Counted from the first letter of the stretch, positions 12,350 to 24,515 are shown. The stretch: 64,000 bases of DNA from Epiperipatus broadwayi (GCA_028023455.1 JAQFVV010000560.1:232501-296500), one strand, 5' to 3'. The notes: generated by a model not told the origin, from the sequence alone. A program made the numbers and translations.

Positions 12350-12935
12350 ACACGAAAAAAAATTGCGGGACAGAATAGAATTAAAAATTTTCGAAGGAAA
12401 AGAAGAGGAGACTTTATTTGAACACATAGAGAGCCTAGAAGAGTGTTTCAAAATATACAAAGTGTAGCAAGTAACCATTTGGTAGGTGCAGCACAAGATT
12501 GGTGGAGAGCTATATATGAGAGGCCGGACAATTTTTAAAAATATATTAAAGTGTTAATGTGTAGATTTTGGAGCATAGAAAGGCAAGAAAAACTGTGAAG
12601 AAATGTAGAAATAGAAAAATATATGAAAGGAAGGGATCTATACACAGTTTTTTATGAAACAAATAATGAAGTTAAGAAAGGTAATTAATACTCAATCTTA
12701 GAATACCATATGATGGTTATAGTACAGAGAAACATGCCAAAAATATACAGGATAGACTAACTACCTGTATCCATAAAGTATTGGAGGAGGTATTGGAAAC
12801 ACTTTGAATAGAGGAAAGCATAGAGGAACAAGAGGATCGAGAAGAAACTAAACCCAAAGTGTTAAATGTAGTAATAGAAGAAGAAGAAAGAGTACAGAAA
12901 ATGGCTGACCAAACGTGCCTGGTGATCACAATAAA
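12350..12935 (+). pseudogene. Gypsy-1 gag relic
   Basis: Gag forms the particle core. The frame near 12385 reads KIFEGKEEETLFEHIESLEE, resembling the start of the Gypsy-type retrotransposon Gag core. Further gag-like pieces are scattered through other frames with many stops. The Glu-rich stretch near 12800-12900 would be its end. No CCHC zinc knuckle is recognisable. Confidence 0.6.
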
Positions 12936-13140
12936 AGTACAGAGGATTTAAGTGCAAGCATTGGTGGATTCTGGGAGCCAAATATCTATAATTTGGAATG
13001 AAATACTAAATCAAATTAAGAATCAGGAAGGGAAAATACGCATATTGACGCTAAAAAAGTTAGAAATAATGATGGCAAATGGTAAAAGAGTTAGGCTGGA
13101 CCCCATGCAGAGGTGAGAAAACAATAGATACAACTTATGC
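12936..13140 (+). pseudogene. Gypsy-1 protease relic
   Basis: The frame at about 12955-12995 reads ALVDSGSQISII, the aspartic-protease active-site motif with the catalytic Asp intact. It continues for about 35 residues and ends at a stop near 13113. The protease would process the Gag-Pol polyprotein. Confidence 0.75.
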
Positions 13141-13369
13141 TATTATGGATGACAAATTTAAAAGAAAATATGATACTGGGGTCAGCCCTTATGCATCGGA
13201 CTCACACAAAAATTAATTACGGTAAAAAATAGCAATAATAGCAAATGAAATAATTCTATTTAGTGAACGAAGTAACCAAAGTAATAAAGTAGCACAAATG
13301 ATAGCAGAGAATATAAAATGAGAAAATAGAGAACAAAGTAAACAAGTTAGACAAAAATAATAACAACTG

Positions 13370-14280
13370 GGAAAACAGATTCAGAGAAATATTACTGCAG
13401 CACGAACAGATATTTGCTACGAAGTCTTGCATTATAAAGGGATATGTACACCGGATAAGAGTAAGAGAGGAGACTCAGTTTCAGGGGAGATCACACCCTA
13501 TTCCAGTTAAATATAAAACCAAAGTAGATGGTCAAATACAGCAGATGTAACAATGGAAAATTATAAGAAAACAGCAGTCTCCTTATATAAATCCTCTGGT
13601 AATTGTAAACAAAAAAACGGCTCCATGACGGTATGTTTAGACGTGTGGCAATTAAATGCTATTACGATACCAGACAGAGATGTACCTCCTCATATAACAT
13701 ATTTGCTGTTAGAATTTCATGAAAATAAATACTTCTTGTCTTTCAACTTAACTTCAAGTTACTGGCAGATGCCACTTTATAGAGAAGATCAAAGTACACC
13801 ACATTTAGATATTAGGGCTATACATATCTGTTTCAACATGTGCCATTTGGGTTGGTTAATAGTGGATCTGGTTTGTTATGCTGTTTAGATAGGGAATTAT
13901 CCTAGAGTGTGAAATGGTTCATCGTATACTATATGGATGATGTTGTAATGGCTTCACATTCCTCTCAAGAGCATTTTGAAAATTATCAGTTTTTTTACAG
14001 GAGTGTCAAACGAAAAACATTACAATCAATTTAAAAAAAAGTAACATTTTGCAAAAAGAAATTTTATTTTTAGGGCATCTTTTCTGCGTGCAAGGTGTAA
14101 GCCTGCATCCTGATAAAATTCAAGCAATAAACAATTTTCCTCAACCTAAGAATAAGAAACAAATCAGATCATTTCTCAGCATATGTTGCTTTTATCAGAG
14201 ATTCTACGAGAATTTTTCCGGAGACATGGAAGTGCTTATACAACTTCTTAGAAAAGGAGCTCAATGAGAGTGGGGTGAAA
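13370..14280 (+). pseudogene. Gypsy-1 reverse transcriptase (frameshifted)
   Basis: The fingers/palm read SPYINPLVIVNKKNGS, VCLDV-x-QLN and FLSFNLTSSYWQMPL in the frame 13553-13888. After a frameshift, the active site YYMDDVVMAS lies at 13927-13956 with both aspartates intact. The thumb follows at 14049-14267: EILFLGHLF and PKNKKQIRSFLSICCFYQRF. Several stops and at least two frameshifts separate these parts. Confidence 0.9.
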
Positions 14281-14299
14281 AACAATGTGAAGTGTTCAA

Positions 14300-14760
14300 A
14301 ACAATTTAAGAAAACTTTCTAAAAGTAGTTACACTTGCTTATCCTGATTTAAAAAACATTTATGCTACAAACGGACAGCAGCAAAGTCAGGTTGGGGCTG
14401 TTCTATTTCAAGAAATTGAAGAAAGAATACCACAAGTTCTATGTTTTTTTAAGTAGAACTCTAAATCAATTAGAAATAATTTATACAGCTACTGAAAGGG
14501 AGGTGCTGGCTATAATTTGGACATTAAATAAACTCAAACATTTACTACTAGAATCTGAGATTGTCATTATCACTGACCTTTAGAGTTTGGAGTTTATTAG
14601 CAAATGCTATTTAACAAATAATAGACTTATAAGGTGTGCCCTATATCTTCAGAGGTTCAATTACCATGTAAAACATGGCTCAGGAAAAGAAAATATAGTG
14701 CCTGATATACTGAGTAGAAATCCAGCTCCAGACAAAGGTCTGAACAAAATTCTAGAGGGA
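14300..14760 (+). pseudogene. Gypsy-1 RNase H (degraded)
   Basis: Reads TDSSK at about 14370, then (frame 14362-14583) SRTLNQLEIIYTATEREVLA, AIIWTLNKLKHLLL and TDL, the RNase H core with the catalytic Glu region. The connection domain reads HGSGKENIVPDILSRNPA at about 14670-14730. A frame change falls near 14395-14410. Confidence 0.85.
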
Positions 14761-14929
14761 GCCTGATTAATCCCAGTTGTGATGCATTCCGATAAAGTGA
14801 TGGAAAGTAATATGAAGAGAATAAAGTTTTTTCAAGCATTTGATTTTACATGCAAAAAACTGATACAGTGCTGTAATAATATCAAACAGATGGAAAACAC
14901 ATACGAGGTAATAATAAATTACAGCGGTA

Positions 14930-15990
14930 TAGAGCAATGAATGGGTTGTTAATGTTTCAGGTTAAGCAAAGGATGGATTGCTGGAAAATAGTTATACCTC
15001 AGACTTTAAGGGAACGCTTGTTAAATTATGTACAAAGGACCTATGGGCATTATGGGTCACTTAAGATAAATAAACTAACGCAAAGATGGTACTATTGGCC
15101 AAATATGTACCGGTATCTTGTGGACATGATACAGAAATGCCACTAAGGTCAACAAAATAAACCCATGAATAAGAATAATGCTGGGATGCTTACACCTATT
15201 ATACCTAAAAACTCAAATGAGTTATTGGCCATCGATTTCTATGGTCCTTAGCCTTCATTTCATCAATACTGGTACATTTTAATAACATACAATGTTTTCT
15301 TGAAGTTAGTGCAAGCATATCCTTTGCATAAAGCTGACATGAAATCATTGATCTCTGCACTGAGAGACAAACAGTTTGTACAGGTGGAAAAGCCTAGCAC
15401 AATTTTGAGTGATCAAGGTACACCTTTTATAGCCAATGAATGGAAAAATTGGCTTCAGTGGGAGAAGGTACATCATGTTTTAGCCTCCATTACAAACCCT
15501 CGATCTAACACTTGTAAAAGGGTTACGAAAGAATTAGAGTGTTTATTTGGGGCTCATTTGAAGGGAAATCACAAGCAGTGGTTTAATGTACTTCCATGAA
15601 TGATCAAAATTATAAATTGTACTTACCACAAGTCCACTAGTCTGGCCCTTGAAAGATTACATTATGGCCGGATCGAACCGACTCACCTCAAATATCCGGT
15701 ACCATCAGAAAAAGGAATAATTAATGTGGAAAATTATCAATGTCATGCTATAGAACAGTTAAAAAAGAAAGCTGAACAGAGAAAAAAAAGTTAATATACA
15801 CCCAGGCCATTTTGAGATAGGAGACTGGATTTATGTCAAAACTTAGCCAGTGAGTCGAGTGAGTGAGAATCAATATAAGAAAATTTTCCCTTTGTTTGAA
15901 GACCCATATAAATTTGTTCAAAAATGCGAATCTAATGTCTTTATATTGTTGGGAAATAGTGGGGGAAAGGGGTGTATAATGCAAGGTGTT
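14930..15990 (+). pseudogene. Gypsy-1 integrase (frameshifted)
   Basis: The zinc-binding N-terminus is at about 15010-15165 (YGHYGSLK, then KCH with the second Cys lost). The core has LLAIDFYGP (first Asp, about 15220-15245) and ILSDQGTPF (second Asp, about 15400-15430). NPRSNTCKRVTKELE follows at 15495-15540. Related integrases usually have the catalytic Glu where Lys (codon 15516-15518) stands here. The C-terminal part (15600-15794) reads ERLHYGR and continues in broken frames to about 15990. Confidence 0.88.
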
Positions 15991-17136
15991 TAAAGCCTTG
16001 TAAAAGAACGAATTGACAGGGAAACCTGCATGGAGTAATTAAAGTGTTTTTATATGTTTTTTATTATCAGGAAGGGATGCAATGAGCCAATAATTGTGTT
16101 TGGCTCATGTTATATTTTCTGTGCATGTAGGTTACATATATACACATATGTATATTAGGTATAAATAAGAAATAAATGTTGTGGGCATAAAAAGTTTTAT
16201 TTTGGAATTAGTTATTAGTATTTTTATAATAGGTTTTTAGTATTATTTATTAGTTTTTGGGGGGATTTAAAAAGAAAGAAAAGGCAAAATGGTAGATTAA
16301 TTATTATTATTTTATAATATGATTGAGAGATTAAATCGAATGTGATATTAAAAATATATTTTGGTTGTTTTTGGAAAGCAATTTTTAATTAAATTTTCTA
16401 ATCTAAAGGGAGGGGGATGAAAAAAAGAGTTGTAATTAATTCTATTGTCGTGGCTTCTAGTTGGAATGTGTAAAAAAGTAAAAAAAAAATTAAAAAAATG
16501 CAATTACTGGCTGGGAACGTGATCAGATAAAACAACAATGGAAAAAGGACTATAACTACAGAGGCAAACCTATTGTTGTGAATTATTTGCTTATTACTTT
16601 TTAATAAAAGAAAAAAACTATTATAGAGTGAAAATAAAATGTTAGAAGGCTAAACAACTAAAATCCTTCCCCAGCTGGGACACTAGCTGATAGCTGGTGA
16701 AACCACCTCGAGGAACAGGATCACTGAAGAGAAAGTGAAGCTAGCCGGAGCACAAAATGCATTACTGTGAATCAACTTCCAAAGGATCCCAAGGAACACG
16801 TATGGACACTGATTGATCAGGGTAATATAAACTTTTTTTAATTGAACTATTGATTGCTGACCCATAAAAACATATCTGATTAGGATTGTATTGAATCAGT
16901 CACAAACTATAAGCCATGACAATAGATGGGGTTTTGTCACATATATATTTATAATGCTTATAATAACATTGTTCAATTTTTTTATATTGTTTTGTTAATT
17001 TTTTTTTTTAGGGTTTTTTAAATAACTTTTGACGAAATTCAAGACTATAGGAGACATTAAAAATAAAAATGATTTAAGAAAGCAAATGAAAAGTTTAAGG
17101 GTGGAGTAAATATTGAAAGAGAGGGTAGGGGTTTAG
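15991..17136 (+). other. Gypsy-1 non-coding 3' region with polypurine tract
   Basis: About 1.1 kb after the integrase with no readable envelope or other gene. It contains short purine-rich and T-rich runs. The polypurine tract GAAAGAGAGGGTAGGGG lies at 17115-17131, just before the 3' LTR start. Confidence 0.65.
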
Positions 17137-17207
17137 TGTAATAACTGACTCCTAATAGTAAGTCACTTAGTCCCTGTACTGGTCAAGATGCAGACTGGTC
17201 TGGGATG

Positions 17208-17255
<48 letters not shown>

Positions 17256-17455
17256 AGTGCATGTTCTTTCGAGAACAAAAATATATATATTCTTCACCTT
17301 TGTTGTTTTTTTTTTTATTTATAAAAAAAAAAGAGAGAGAAAAAGAACGATAATGTTAGGCATGTTTAGGGATTACTAAGGATGTATTTCTATCAAAAGT
17401 CTTGAATAAAAGTAAAGTAAAACTTATAATAAAGCATATTATTGTTTGAAAAAAA

Positions 17456-17513
<58 letters not shown>

Positions 17514-17777
17514 TTGTCTGTTCTTTTTTATCTCTTTTGTATGGGATAATATACATATGATTGTCGTGTATACACACATATTAAACAACTGGGATTTTAT
17601 AAGGGGAGATGGTTGGATCTGTCATACATATAAAAATTAACAGTCACGGTATAATATTATTCTAATTCCGTGGCTCTGGGTTTTTCCTAGTGGCGCCCTC
17701 GTATGATACGATTACAGCTGTAACTAAAAATTCTTGATTCTTAGCCTACAAACTTTTAGATCTGGAAAGTAATGGCA
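17137..17777 (+). repeat. Gypsy-1 3' LTR
   Basis: About 641 bp starting TGTAATAACTGACT after the polypurine tract and ending TAATGGCA, so TG...CA ends. It contains two (TA)n arrays (17210-17253 and 17458-17509) and an AATAAA at 17405-17410. In the 5' LTR the second array is only about 10 bp (near 11897), so it has expanded here. I could not confirm a target-site duplication, because the 5' end of the element is lost. Confidence 0.85.
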
Positions 17778-18394
17778 GAATATATTTAAGGAGTTTAAAA
17801 TATAAAAGTATAATTTTGGAGATTGGATTGAGTTTTTGGCTGTTGGAGTCTATTTAGATTTACTTTCAATGTTACTGATGGATTGAGGGCTGTGTCATTT
17901 GCATACGTATCAAATGTTTTCTTGAAATTCCATGCAGTGTTTTATCTCAAACAGTGCACTAAGATACTTTCAGATTTTCAGATTTTCTATTCTTTATTAT
18001 GATTTAGTTAACATAGTCCTGCCAGAATATTAAGCCTATAAGTCTCCAAGTAAAAGATAAAAGCATAGTACTGTATTTACCAACACCCAATACAGAAAGA
18101 AGCAGTACATTGCAAAGATGTTTATCTCATTATTTTTTATTTTGGGTTGTACATAGCTTATAGGGTCAAAATTTGTGTACATACAGATATTATTGTTTAA
18201 AGTTTATATTGGTCTTGTGATGTATAAAAGTAATCAAACATAGTTTTCCTAAATATAAAATAATTTACAAGAAAAACATATATGCTGACAAGGAAAATAA
18301 AAAAAAGATGAAGGGAAATCATGATCAAACTAAAATGTGTCAGCAACAAATTGAATAAACCTAGAGAGTAAAGGATGCTTCCATGCCAGCTCAA
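17778..18394. other. AT-rich DNA, no gene seen
   Basis: No motif or repeat recognised. Confidence 0.5.
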
Positions 18395-19900
18395 TTTTTA
18401 GAAATACTTAATGAAATGAAAGTAGATATTCTAAATAAAATTGAAAAAAATAATCAGTAAAGAACATAATACTAAACATCAAAAAGAAGATACAAATGAC
18501 AAAATAATACAAATAAAAATGAACAAATAGCAAAAGAATGAGAATATAATGAAAAATAGAATGAACAAAAAGAAGATAATAAGAAATATAAAAACCACAG
18601 TAAAAAGAGAGCTCACCAGAGAGAAGAAGTAAATAAAATGAAAGACAAAGAATAGAAAAAGAACAGAAGAAACACAAATACTGATACAAAAAAAAGATGA
18701 AATGTCTGAAAACAATAAAAAAACAGTCAATCAAATAGCTGATGGAATCACATAAGACCAAAAATGAAATTATGAATCAAGTTTTACAAAATATAAATGA
18801 ACAGGATATGAAAATAAAACAAATGCAAAAAGTCATCAGTATTAAAATAAACCAATTACAAGAGGCAATAGAGTCAGTGAATAATGTACAAGCACATCAA
18901 AACACAGGTATACTACTTTAAATTTGTAGGGATTGAAAAAAGACAGAAATTGATACTCAATATATGAACAAAATGCCTAGAATTGTGAATCACTTTCTTA
19001 ACATAAGAGCATTTTAAAAAATGCTGGGGAGGCATAAATAGAATTTCTTAACAGACTGAAAATGTGTTTCAGAATTAATGTAATGATCCACTATAGCATT
19101 TAGACATCTTTTAGTGTATCATAGGCATAGTGGGAATCATTATTTATCTGCCATCATAAATTTATTGAACTTAAACAAATAATCATGAAGTACTTCTGGA
19201 GTAAAGATTATCAGGAAAAATGTAAACACAAATTATTTCAAGAAAAGTATCCACCTAGTAAGTGTCATACTTCCGTTTTTAGAAAGAAAATTATAAAACT
19301 GAAAGTTCTCATTTCAGATCTGCTTTGAGATTTACAATAAATAAGAATATTAAATCACAGTTTTCAAAACATATTGAAAAAAATTTGATCGACACAAATA
19401 AATCTACACGTGAGTAGGTGGCTTAAGTGTTAAATGCATTTGACAGCAGAAAAGCTTCATATTCTGAAAAAGAAAGAGAAATTAAACCTCATAATTAATC
19501 AGAATATAGAAGGAAGACAGTCCATATATAAATGCCATCCAATATAAGAAGTGTGATATCAAGCCACCACTAGAGTACCATAACAAAAAAAGTTCTACCA
19601 GAGAAAGCAGAAAAAATCAACTGGTACCATTAATAGTTATATCACAACCCAGATAACTAGTTGATCCTGAAATGTATCAAATTTTCATCTAGAAAATGCT
19701 GCTCTGCAATATGGTCAATCATACCAATCAGAATTGCAGATAAATAGATAAATAAGAATATTTACTCTCAACAAAAACTTATTATAAAAGATATAAGCAT
19801 GATCCTGATTCTCCCACAACAGAGTACAGATATTCTTCTGATTCAAAAACCAAACTGAGATGAGAAAAAGACATTTTGCAGAGATTGGAGGTAATTATTA
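18395..19900 (+). other. purine-rich, Lys/Glu-coding-like decayed segment
   Basis: From about 18400 to 18900 the plus strand is strikingly A/G-rich, and in shifting frames it reads as Lys/Glu/Gln/Asn-rich sequence (for example NEQKEDNKKYKNHSKKRAH, then IADGIT). It looks like a decayed coiled-coil coding region, perhaps a retrotransposon gag. Stops interrupt all three frames every 10-40 codons. The following 1 kb also has protein-like pieces but no motif I can name. Long minus-strand frames here (18408-18761) are shadows of the purine bias. Confidence 0.35.
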
Positions 19901-20590
19901 TGAAGTATGATATTTTTCCTTTAAATGATGGTGGTGTATAGGTGATGTCACCATATACGTGGGAATGTTGACTATTACAATTGTTCTAATAGTTTTATCT
20001 TTACACTATACCTATATACATACAATTTTAAAATATCTTGAAATAAGCCTCTCAGAGTAATAGGGCTTTTGTATTATCTACCAAGCACATAAATCTGTCA
20101 TGGGTGTGGAGCTTTTAAGTCTCAGAAAGTAAATGAGAAAGGCTTTTTCATTCAGCCTAAATTAATTTGGATTTTTTTCAATTTTTCCTCTTAATTAGCT
20201 AGTGTTTAAACAAAGATAGATTTTATAGATCTCAAGATAACATTGCAAACTTGTGTTCTGTGATGAAGTTTTATGTCCAACGTAGTGTTGGAAGCAGTAG
20301 GCATATAGTATATTAATAATCATCCTAATTTGGAAAATAAAATACTTAAAAAATCAGGATTATTTTTAACTATATAGCCAAAATGGTCTTATAAGTTTTG
20401 TTCCAGCTTGTAAGTCTGTGGAAATATTAATGCACATCTGAGAGTCAGTAGTAGTAAACTTACTATTGGTATTTATGTATTAGACCTACAATGTAAAGAT
20501 GGTACATCTTTTCACATCCATAATAAATGTGTAATCTTGCAATCATGTCAAATTTATGCAAAATAACCTATATGATGTTATACAATCTCA

Positions 20591-21300
20591 GATGAAAATT
20601 GTGATGTGTCATTGTAATGTGGAGGTTGCAACAATAAAATTAGAATTCATAAAGAACATGGTCAGAATGTACTAGAATTCCATTCCTAATGGTGATCCCC
20701 TTTACTTACACTTGGGTTTGCAAATTAAGTTCTATAGAATGGGGGGGAAATAAAGCTTGGCTTAGCAAATAATATGGTCATCAATTGTAAAAGAAAACGT
20801 GAAATGTTTGCACCACTACCATGCTACAATGACAAACATAAAATTGTGGGACCTAATAAATTTTTGAAATTGACAAGAACCTTTTTTTTTTTCAAAAATA
20901 AAAAAATCAAGCCAGACATTTTTTTTCCTGAACAGTGGATGTTTAATGGCTTGTGTCAGGAGACTGATAAATGTTTTATCATTACAATTAAAGATAGTGC
21001 AGTGGCAAATTTAATGGAAGTCATCAAATAAATTGTAGATGTCAACAAAAATGTAGAAGAAGGTTCCATTATATATTTGGATTTCTGGAAGACCTTCAAA
21101 TGTGATGAATGGAGAAATGCTGGTTATATTCATTTTTATGTGTACCATAGATATACTTTCATAAGGTACACACCCAAAACATTGAAAGATTATGGGGTTC
21201 AGTGAAATTGTGAAATAAGCAGCAGCAAGAGACATCACAGCAACATTTTGACTCATACTTGGTTAAATTTATGTGGCAGAGTTTTCATAGAAATGTCATA
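20591..21300 (+). pseudogene. Merlin / ISXO2-like DDE transposase relic
   Basis: Transposases of the Merlin family (related to bacterial IS1595/ISXO2) cut and paste DNA. At 20591-20690 a damaged zinc-ribbon-like piece reads CGGCNNKIRI. At about 20840-20900, across a frame change, GPNKF is followed by EID (first catalytic Asp). The frame 20774-21031 then gives PEQWMFNGLCQETDKCFII and NLMEVIK. After a stop it continues with VEEGSIIYLDFWKTF (second Asp, in D-x-W-K), then GYIHFYVYHRY. In another frame from 21172, NIERLWGSVK (third catalytic region), DSYLVKFMWQ and SFHRNV complete the core. At least two frameshifts and two stops: dead. I could not find its terminal inverted repeats. Confidence 0.82.
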
Positions 21301-21590
21301 GTTGATTTGCATACTGAATGGCATCAAAAAAAATTCTCTGTCAAATGAAAAGTTAGTTAAAGTGTTTTAATTTATAGTTATTTATTTTAATTTTTCATTT
21401 TTAAAAAATATATTCATTTATTACATTTTCTGTGGAAAATCTCATTCAGGAACCATACAGGCCAATCCCATATTTAGAAAACCTCCATTGTGGAGGGAAA
21501 TTTTTTTGTTAAAGTCTCCATTTTGTGCCAAAACGTTGATCCATTTAAAATAAAATACAAATTACAAATTTCTTGTTTCAATGTGACAAT
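21301..21590. other. AT-rich DNA, no feature seen
   Basis: Downstream flank of the Merlin relic. The phrase AACCTCCATTGTGGAGGG at about 21480-21497 is a small perfect palindrome-like stem, but I cannot tie it to an element end. Confidence 0.4.
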
Positions 21591-22105
21591 TCCTGTTATG
21601 TACTACATAATAAGAAGTGTATGTTTATATTTTGAGATTAGCTAATAATATCTCAGACAATTTTTGTAATTTCATAATTGCTTTGGTCTCATGTAACATT
21701 TGGGAATTGTGTAATGGCATACCCTTTTTGACATTTCTGTATGTCAAATCAATATTTTTACTGTTGTTAACAATGTACTTTTTAAAATCAAATATTTTAA
21801 TCCACTTATAATACAACAGATAATCCCTATTATATATTACATGATGAGTACCATAACATATATGTTTATTTTAGGTTTTCTTGGTTATATTTCTGAGTAA
21901 TTTTGTATTTTGAGTATTAACAGACAAATTTATTGTTTCATTATTCTATTATATATTACATGATAAGAATCTTATATGCATACCCTCATTATATTTTTAT
22001 ATATTATGAAGTAAGTACTATGTGTTTATATTTGAGACATTTTGGTAATATTTTAGAGTATTTTTGCAATATGGTAATTGTTTTAGTATTAGACCTGCAA
22101 CACAT
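21591..22105 (+). repeat. degenerate array of ~100-bp repeats
   Basis: Three or four diverged direct units share the order (C)TATTATATATTACATGATAAG ... ATGTTTATATTTTGAGA ... TTTTTGTAATTTCATAATTG: at about 21591-21700, 21823-21923, 21945-21990 (partial) and 21999-22105. Spacing is irregular. No coding content is evident. The units may be an old minisatellite or the remains of nested short elements. Confidence 0.55.
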
Positions 22106-22489
22106 ATTAATCCTGCAGCACATTTTACATATATATTCAGTCTGCTAATAACTTTGTAAATCTTGAAAAAATGCCATATATACTGGTACACATTATTTTG
22201 GTCATATCAAAAAATAACAAAATTGTTAGTAGATTGATACAAATGTGAAAAGATGTGGCAGGGCTAATAAATATTGCAGGTCTAATATGTAAGTATGATA
22301 TTTTTATAGTGAAATGAAATTGATTAAAATAAGCTAAAAAAAAAAAAAGTTTAAAACTCAATTTCATTTTCCATCCCATATTAGACCAGAGTAATGCAAT
22401 ATTATGTTACATTGGGTATTAAGCAAATGGTTTTAATAATAACAATGGATATTATTTAATTAAATGTTTCTTCTCACATGATAATGTGA
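22106..22489. other. AT-rich DNA, no gene seen
   Basis: Only short frames. GACCTGCAA at 22092 and TTGCAGGTC at 22274 are inverted to each other (about 170 bp apart), which may be chance. Confidence 0.4.
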
Positions 22490-24515
22490 ACATTCTAATA
22501 ATGTATTTTCTTTTAATATGAAAATTCTCAAACCTTATTTTTTTAAAAAATATGTGATTTTAATCAGATTATTTTACTGAGTCATGAATGGGAAAAAATT
22601 ATAAAATAATGTTACATTTTTTTTATTTCTCTGTACAATAATTGTAATTAATTACTAGTTTTAGGTTTAACTTTGGAAATGTATTAAAATTAGATTTTCT
22701 CTCTAGTAAATTATTTTATTCATTTAAAATCTAACGTTAAGAGAGATATATAAAGAATTAAAAAAAATTAAAAATGAATGTATAATAAAAATGAGTTTAT
22801 AATTAAACTTGTTATTTTTTTTTTTTAAATACATCTTCAATATCAAGGCAAACAATTGATAAACTTGTTGTAATTTTTGCATTAAATTTTAATTAGAAAC
22901 AAATATCAAAATTTTATATTTTCTAATTTAAGTTTTGAATATGCTTTTTTAGTGTCAATGATGAAGAAAAAATATGTAAACTTTGTATATGTAAAAAAAA
23001 AAACTGATCTAGTTGTTTATTACAAAATTGCATCATATTCGTGGCAGAATTATGATTTTATTGAGACAGGATAGTTTCAAAATAAATTAGGGTTGTGTGT
23101 TGGCTTTTAATTTAAGTGTCTGGTGAGAAGGATTATCTTTTGATTCAGTTTCTAAAGAGGACAACAAGAAAAAAGTTTTTGACATAATAATTTTTTTTTT
23201 CATAATGTTGAAGGTTTTAACAAGCTGCTATTAAACAATAAGTTTATTTCTGAAAATAGTTTCTATAATTAAAAACTCATGTCTTAAATTAAGTAAACAT
23301 AGACATCATTTTCCTCCATGTAACCTGTATTCACTGGTGTAAAATGTAAAGAAAAAAAGTGCTCATCAAATATTTGAAACATTGACTTTAACCAGAAGCA
23401 TGAGTATATGTATGTCTTAGTCTCACCTGGAATTTGGACTAAAGTTTGCTGTTTCTTAACTTGGAAGCACTGCCTGCACTCATGAGAAGAAGAAATTAAT
23501 AATAAATATAATATAAAATTCTTAAAAAAACAGTAAAACCTGAAATCATATAACTGCAAAAAATACTTCAAACCAATGTCAAACCATTGTCAAACATTTT
23601 TATGTGCATATGACATTTTCCGTTATAATTTTAAAGGGTTTTTTAAAACAAAAGTTATAATTTTATGAGAATAAGAATTGCTAATTCAAATAGTATTTCA
23701 AAAGAAAAAACATTTTCTTTGTAAATATATTTAATTTTTCTCTTCAAAATTAAATAAAAGGAGTAGGTTTTTAAAAAGTTAACTTGCTAAATTAAATTTT
23801 TTATTTCAAATATTTTTTTTTGTTTAAATTCATTTATTTTTACTCTGAAAATTCCACATAGAATTAATTAAGCTAATTTAGAGATTGCTGTCTCTGAATA
23901 TGAAAATGCAGTTTTTCCAACTTTTGTTATTTAAAAAACGGAATTATGAAAATAAAAACTAATTAATCAATTGATATAAATGCTACTTATAATTCTTATG
24001 AAATTATATTTTGATACACTAAATATGTTTTGAAATTTTATATTATATAGTCATTCTTTTAATTTTTGTTTATTGTTAGTCAATTAATTATTAAATAATT
24101 GTTTTTTTTAGTTTTAATGTCTTTATTATTCAAGATATTATTAAATAATTGTTTTTTTTTAGTTTTAATGTCTTTATTATTCAAGATATTTGTTGCATGA
24201 AATGGCAGTGAATGTGACTTCATTTCAATAAAACTTAGTATTCTGGGATTTTTAAATTATTTCAGTAAAACTATTTGATTATAGTAAGTAAACCTATGAG
24301 TTATTTAAAGTGATTTAGAATAACTGTGTTATTTATTTACTTACCTCTTGCTCTCATTTACAGTTCATATACTTTTTATTTTCTGATCTAAATTATAGCT
24401 TAACTGTTAGTTATATGAATGTTGGAGTTATGTTGGTGTTTTGAATATCCAGATAATAATCATGGATGACCCAATGGTATCACCTTTAAATTTTATGCAC
24501 TAAATTGTATTTTAT
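22490..24515 (+). repeat. diverged ~2 kb interspersed repeat, copy B
   Basis: Colinear with 4490-6497 (see copy A for shared landmarks). This copy lacks the foldback insertion present at 5007-5149 in copy A and has no (TTA)n array or LINE at its right end. It contains a 50-bp tandem duplication at 24087-24187. Confidence 0.7.
24087..24187 (+). repeat. 50-bp tandem duplication
   Basis: Two adjacent copies of TTAAATAATTG-T(8-9)-AGTTTTAATGTCTTTATTATTCAAGATA, the second starting 50 bp after the first. They differ only in the length of the T run, so the duplication is recent. Confidence 0.9.

Larger units (their letters stand above)
11674..17777 (+). mobile_element. Gypsy-family LTR retrotransposon Gypsy-1 (decayed, 5' LTR truncated)
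   Basis: The plus-strand order is 5' LTR (truncated), gag relic, protease, reverse transcriptase, RNase H, integrase, a non-coding 3' region, polypurine tract and 3' LTR. The Gypsy order (RT and RNase H before integrase) is clear. Every gene is interrupted by stops and frameshifts, so this is a dead copy. LTR-to-LTR differences are numerous (several percent by eye plus indels), suggesting an old insertion. Confidence 0.92.

Noticed and set aside
17188-17577. Frames rich in alternating Ile-Tyr
   Set aside because: Translations of (TA)n arrays; also seen at 11530-11748, 45329-45526, 46274-46459, 51980-52261 and 61087-61387.
18408-18761. 117-codon minus-strand frame rich in Phe/Leu/Ile, looking like a membrane protein
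   Set aside because: It is the antisense of the purine-rich tract; hydrophobic content follows from pyrimidine bias, and no motif is present.
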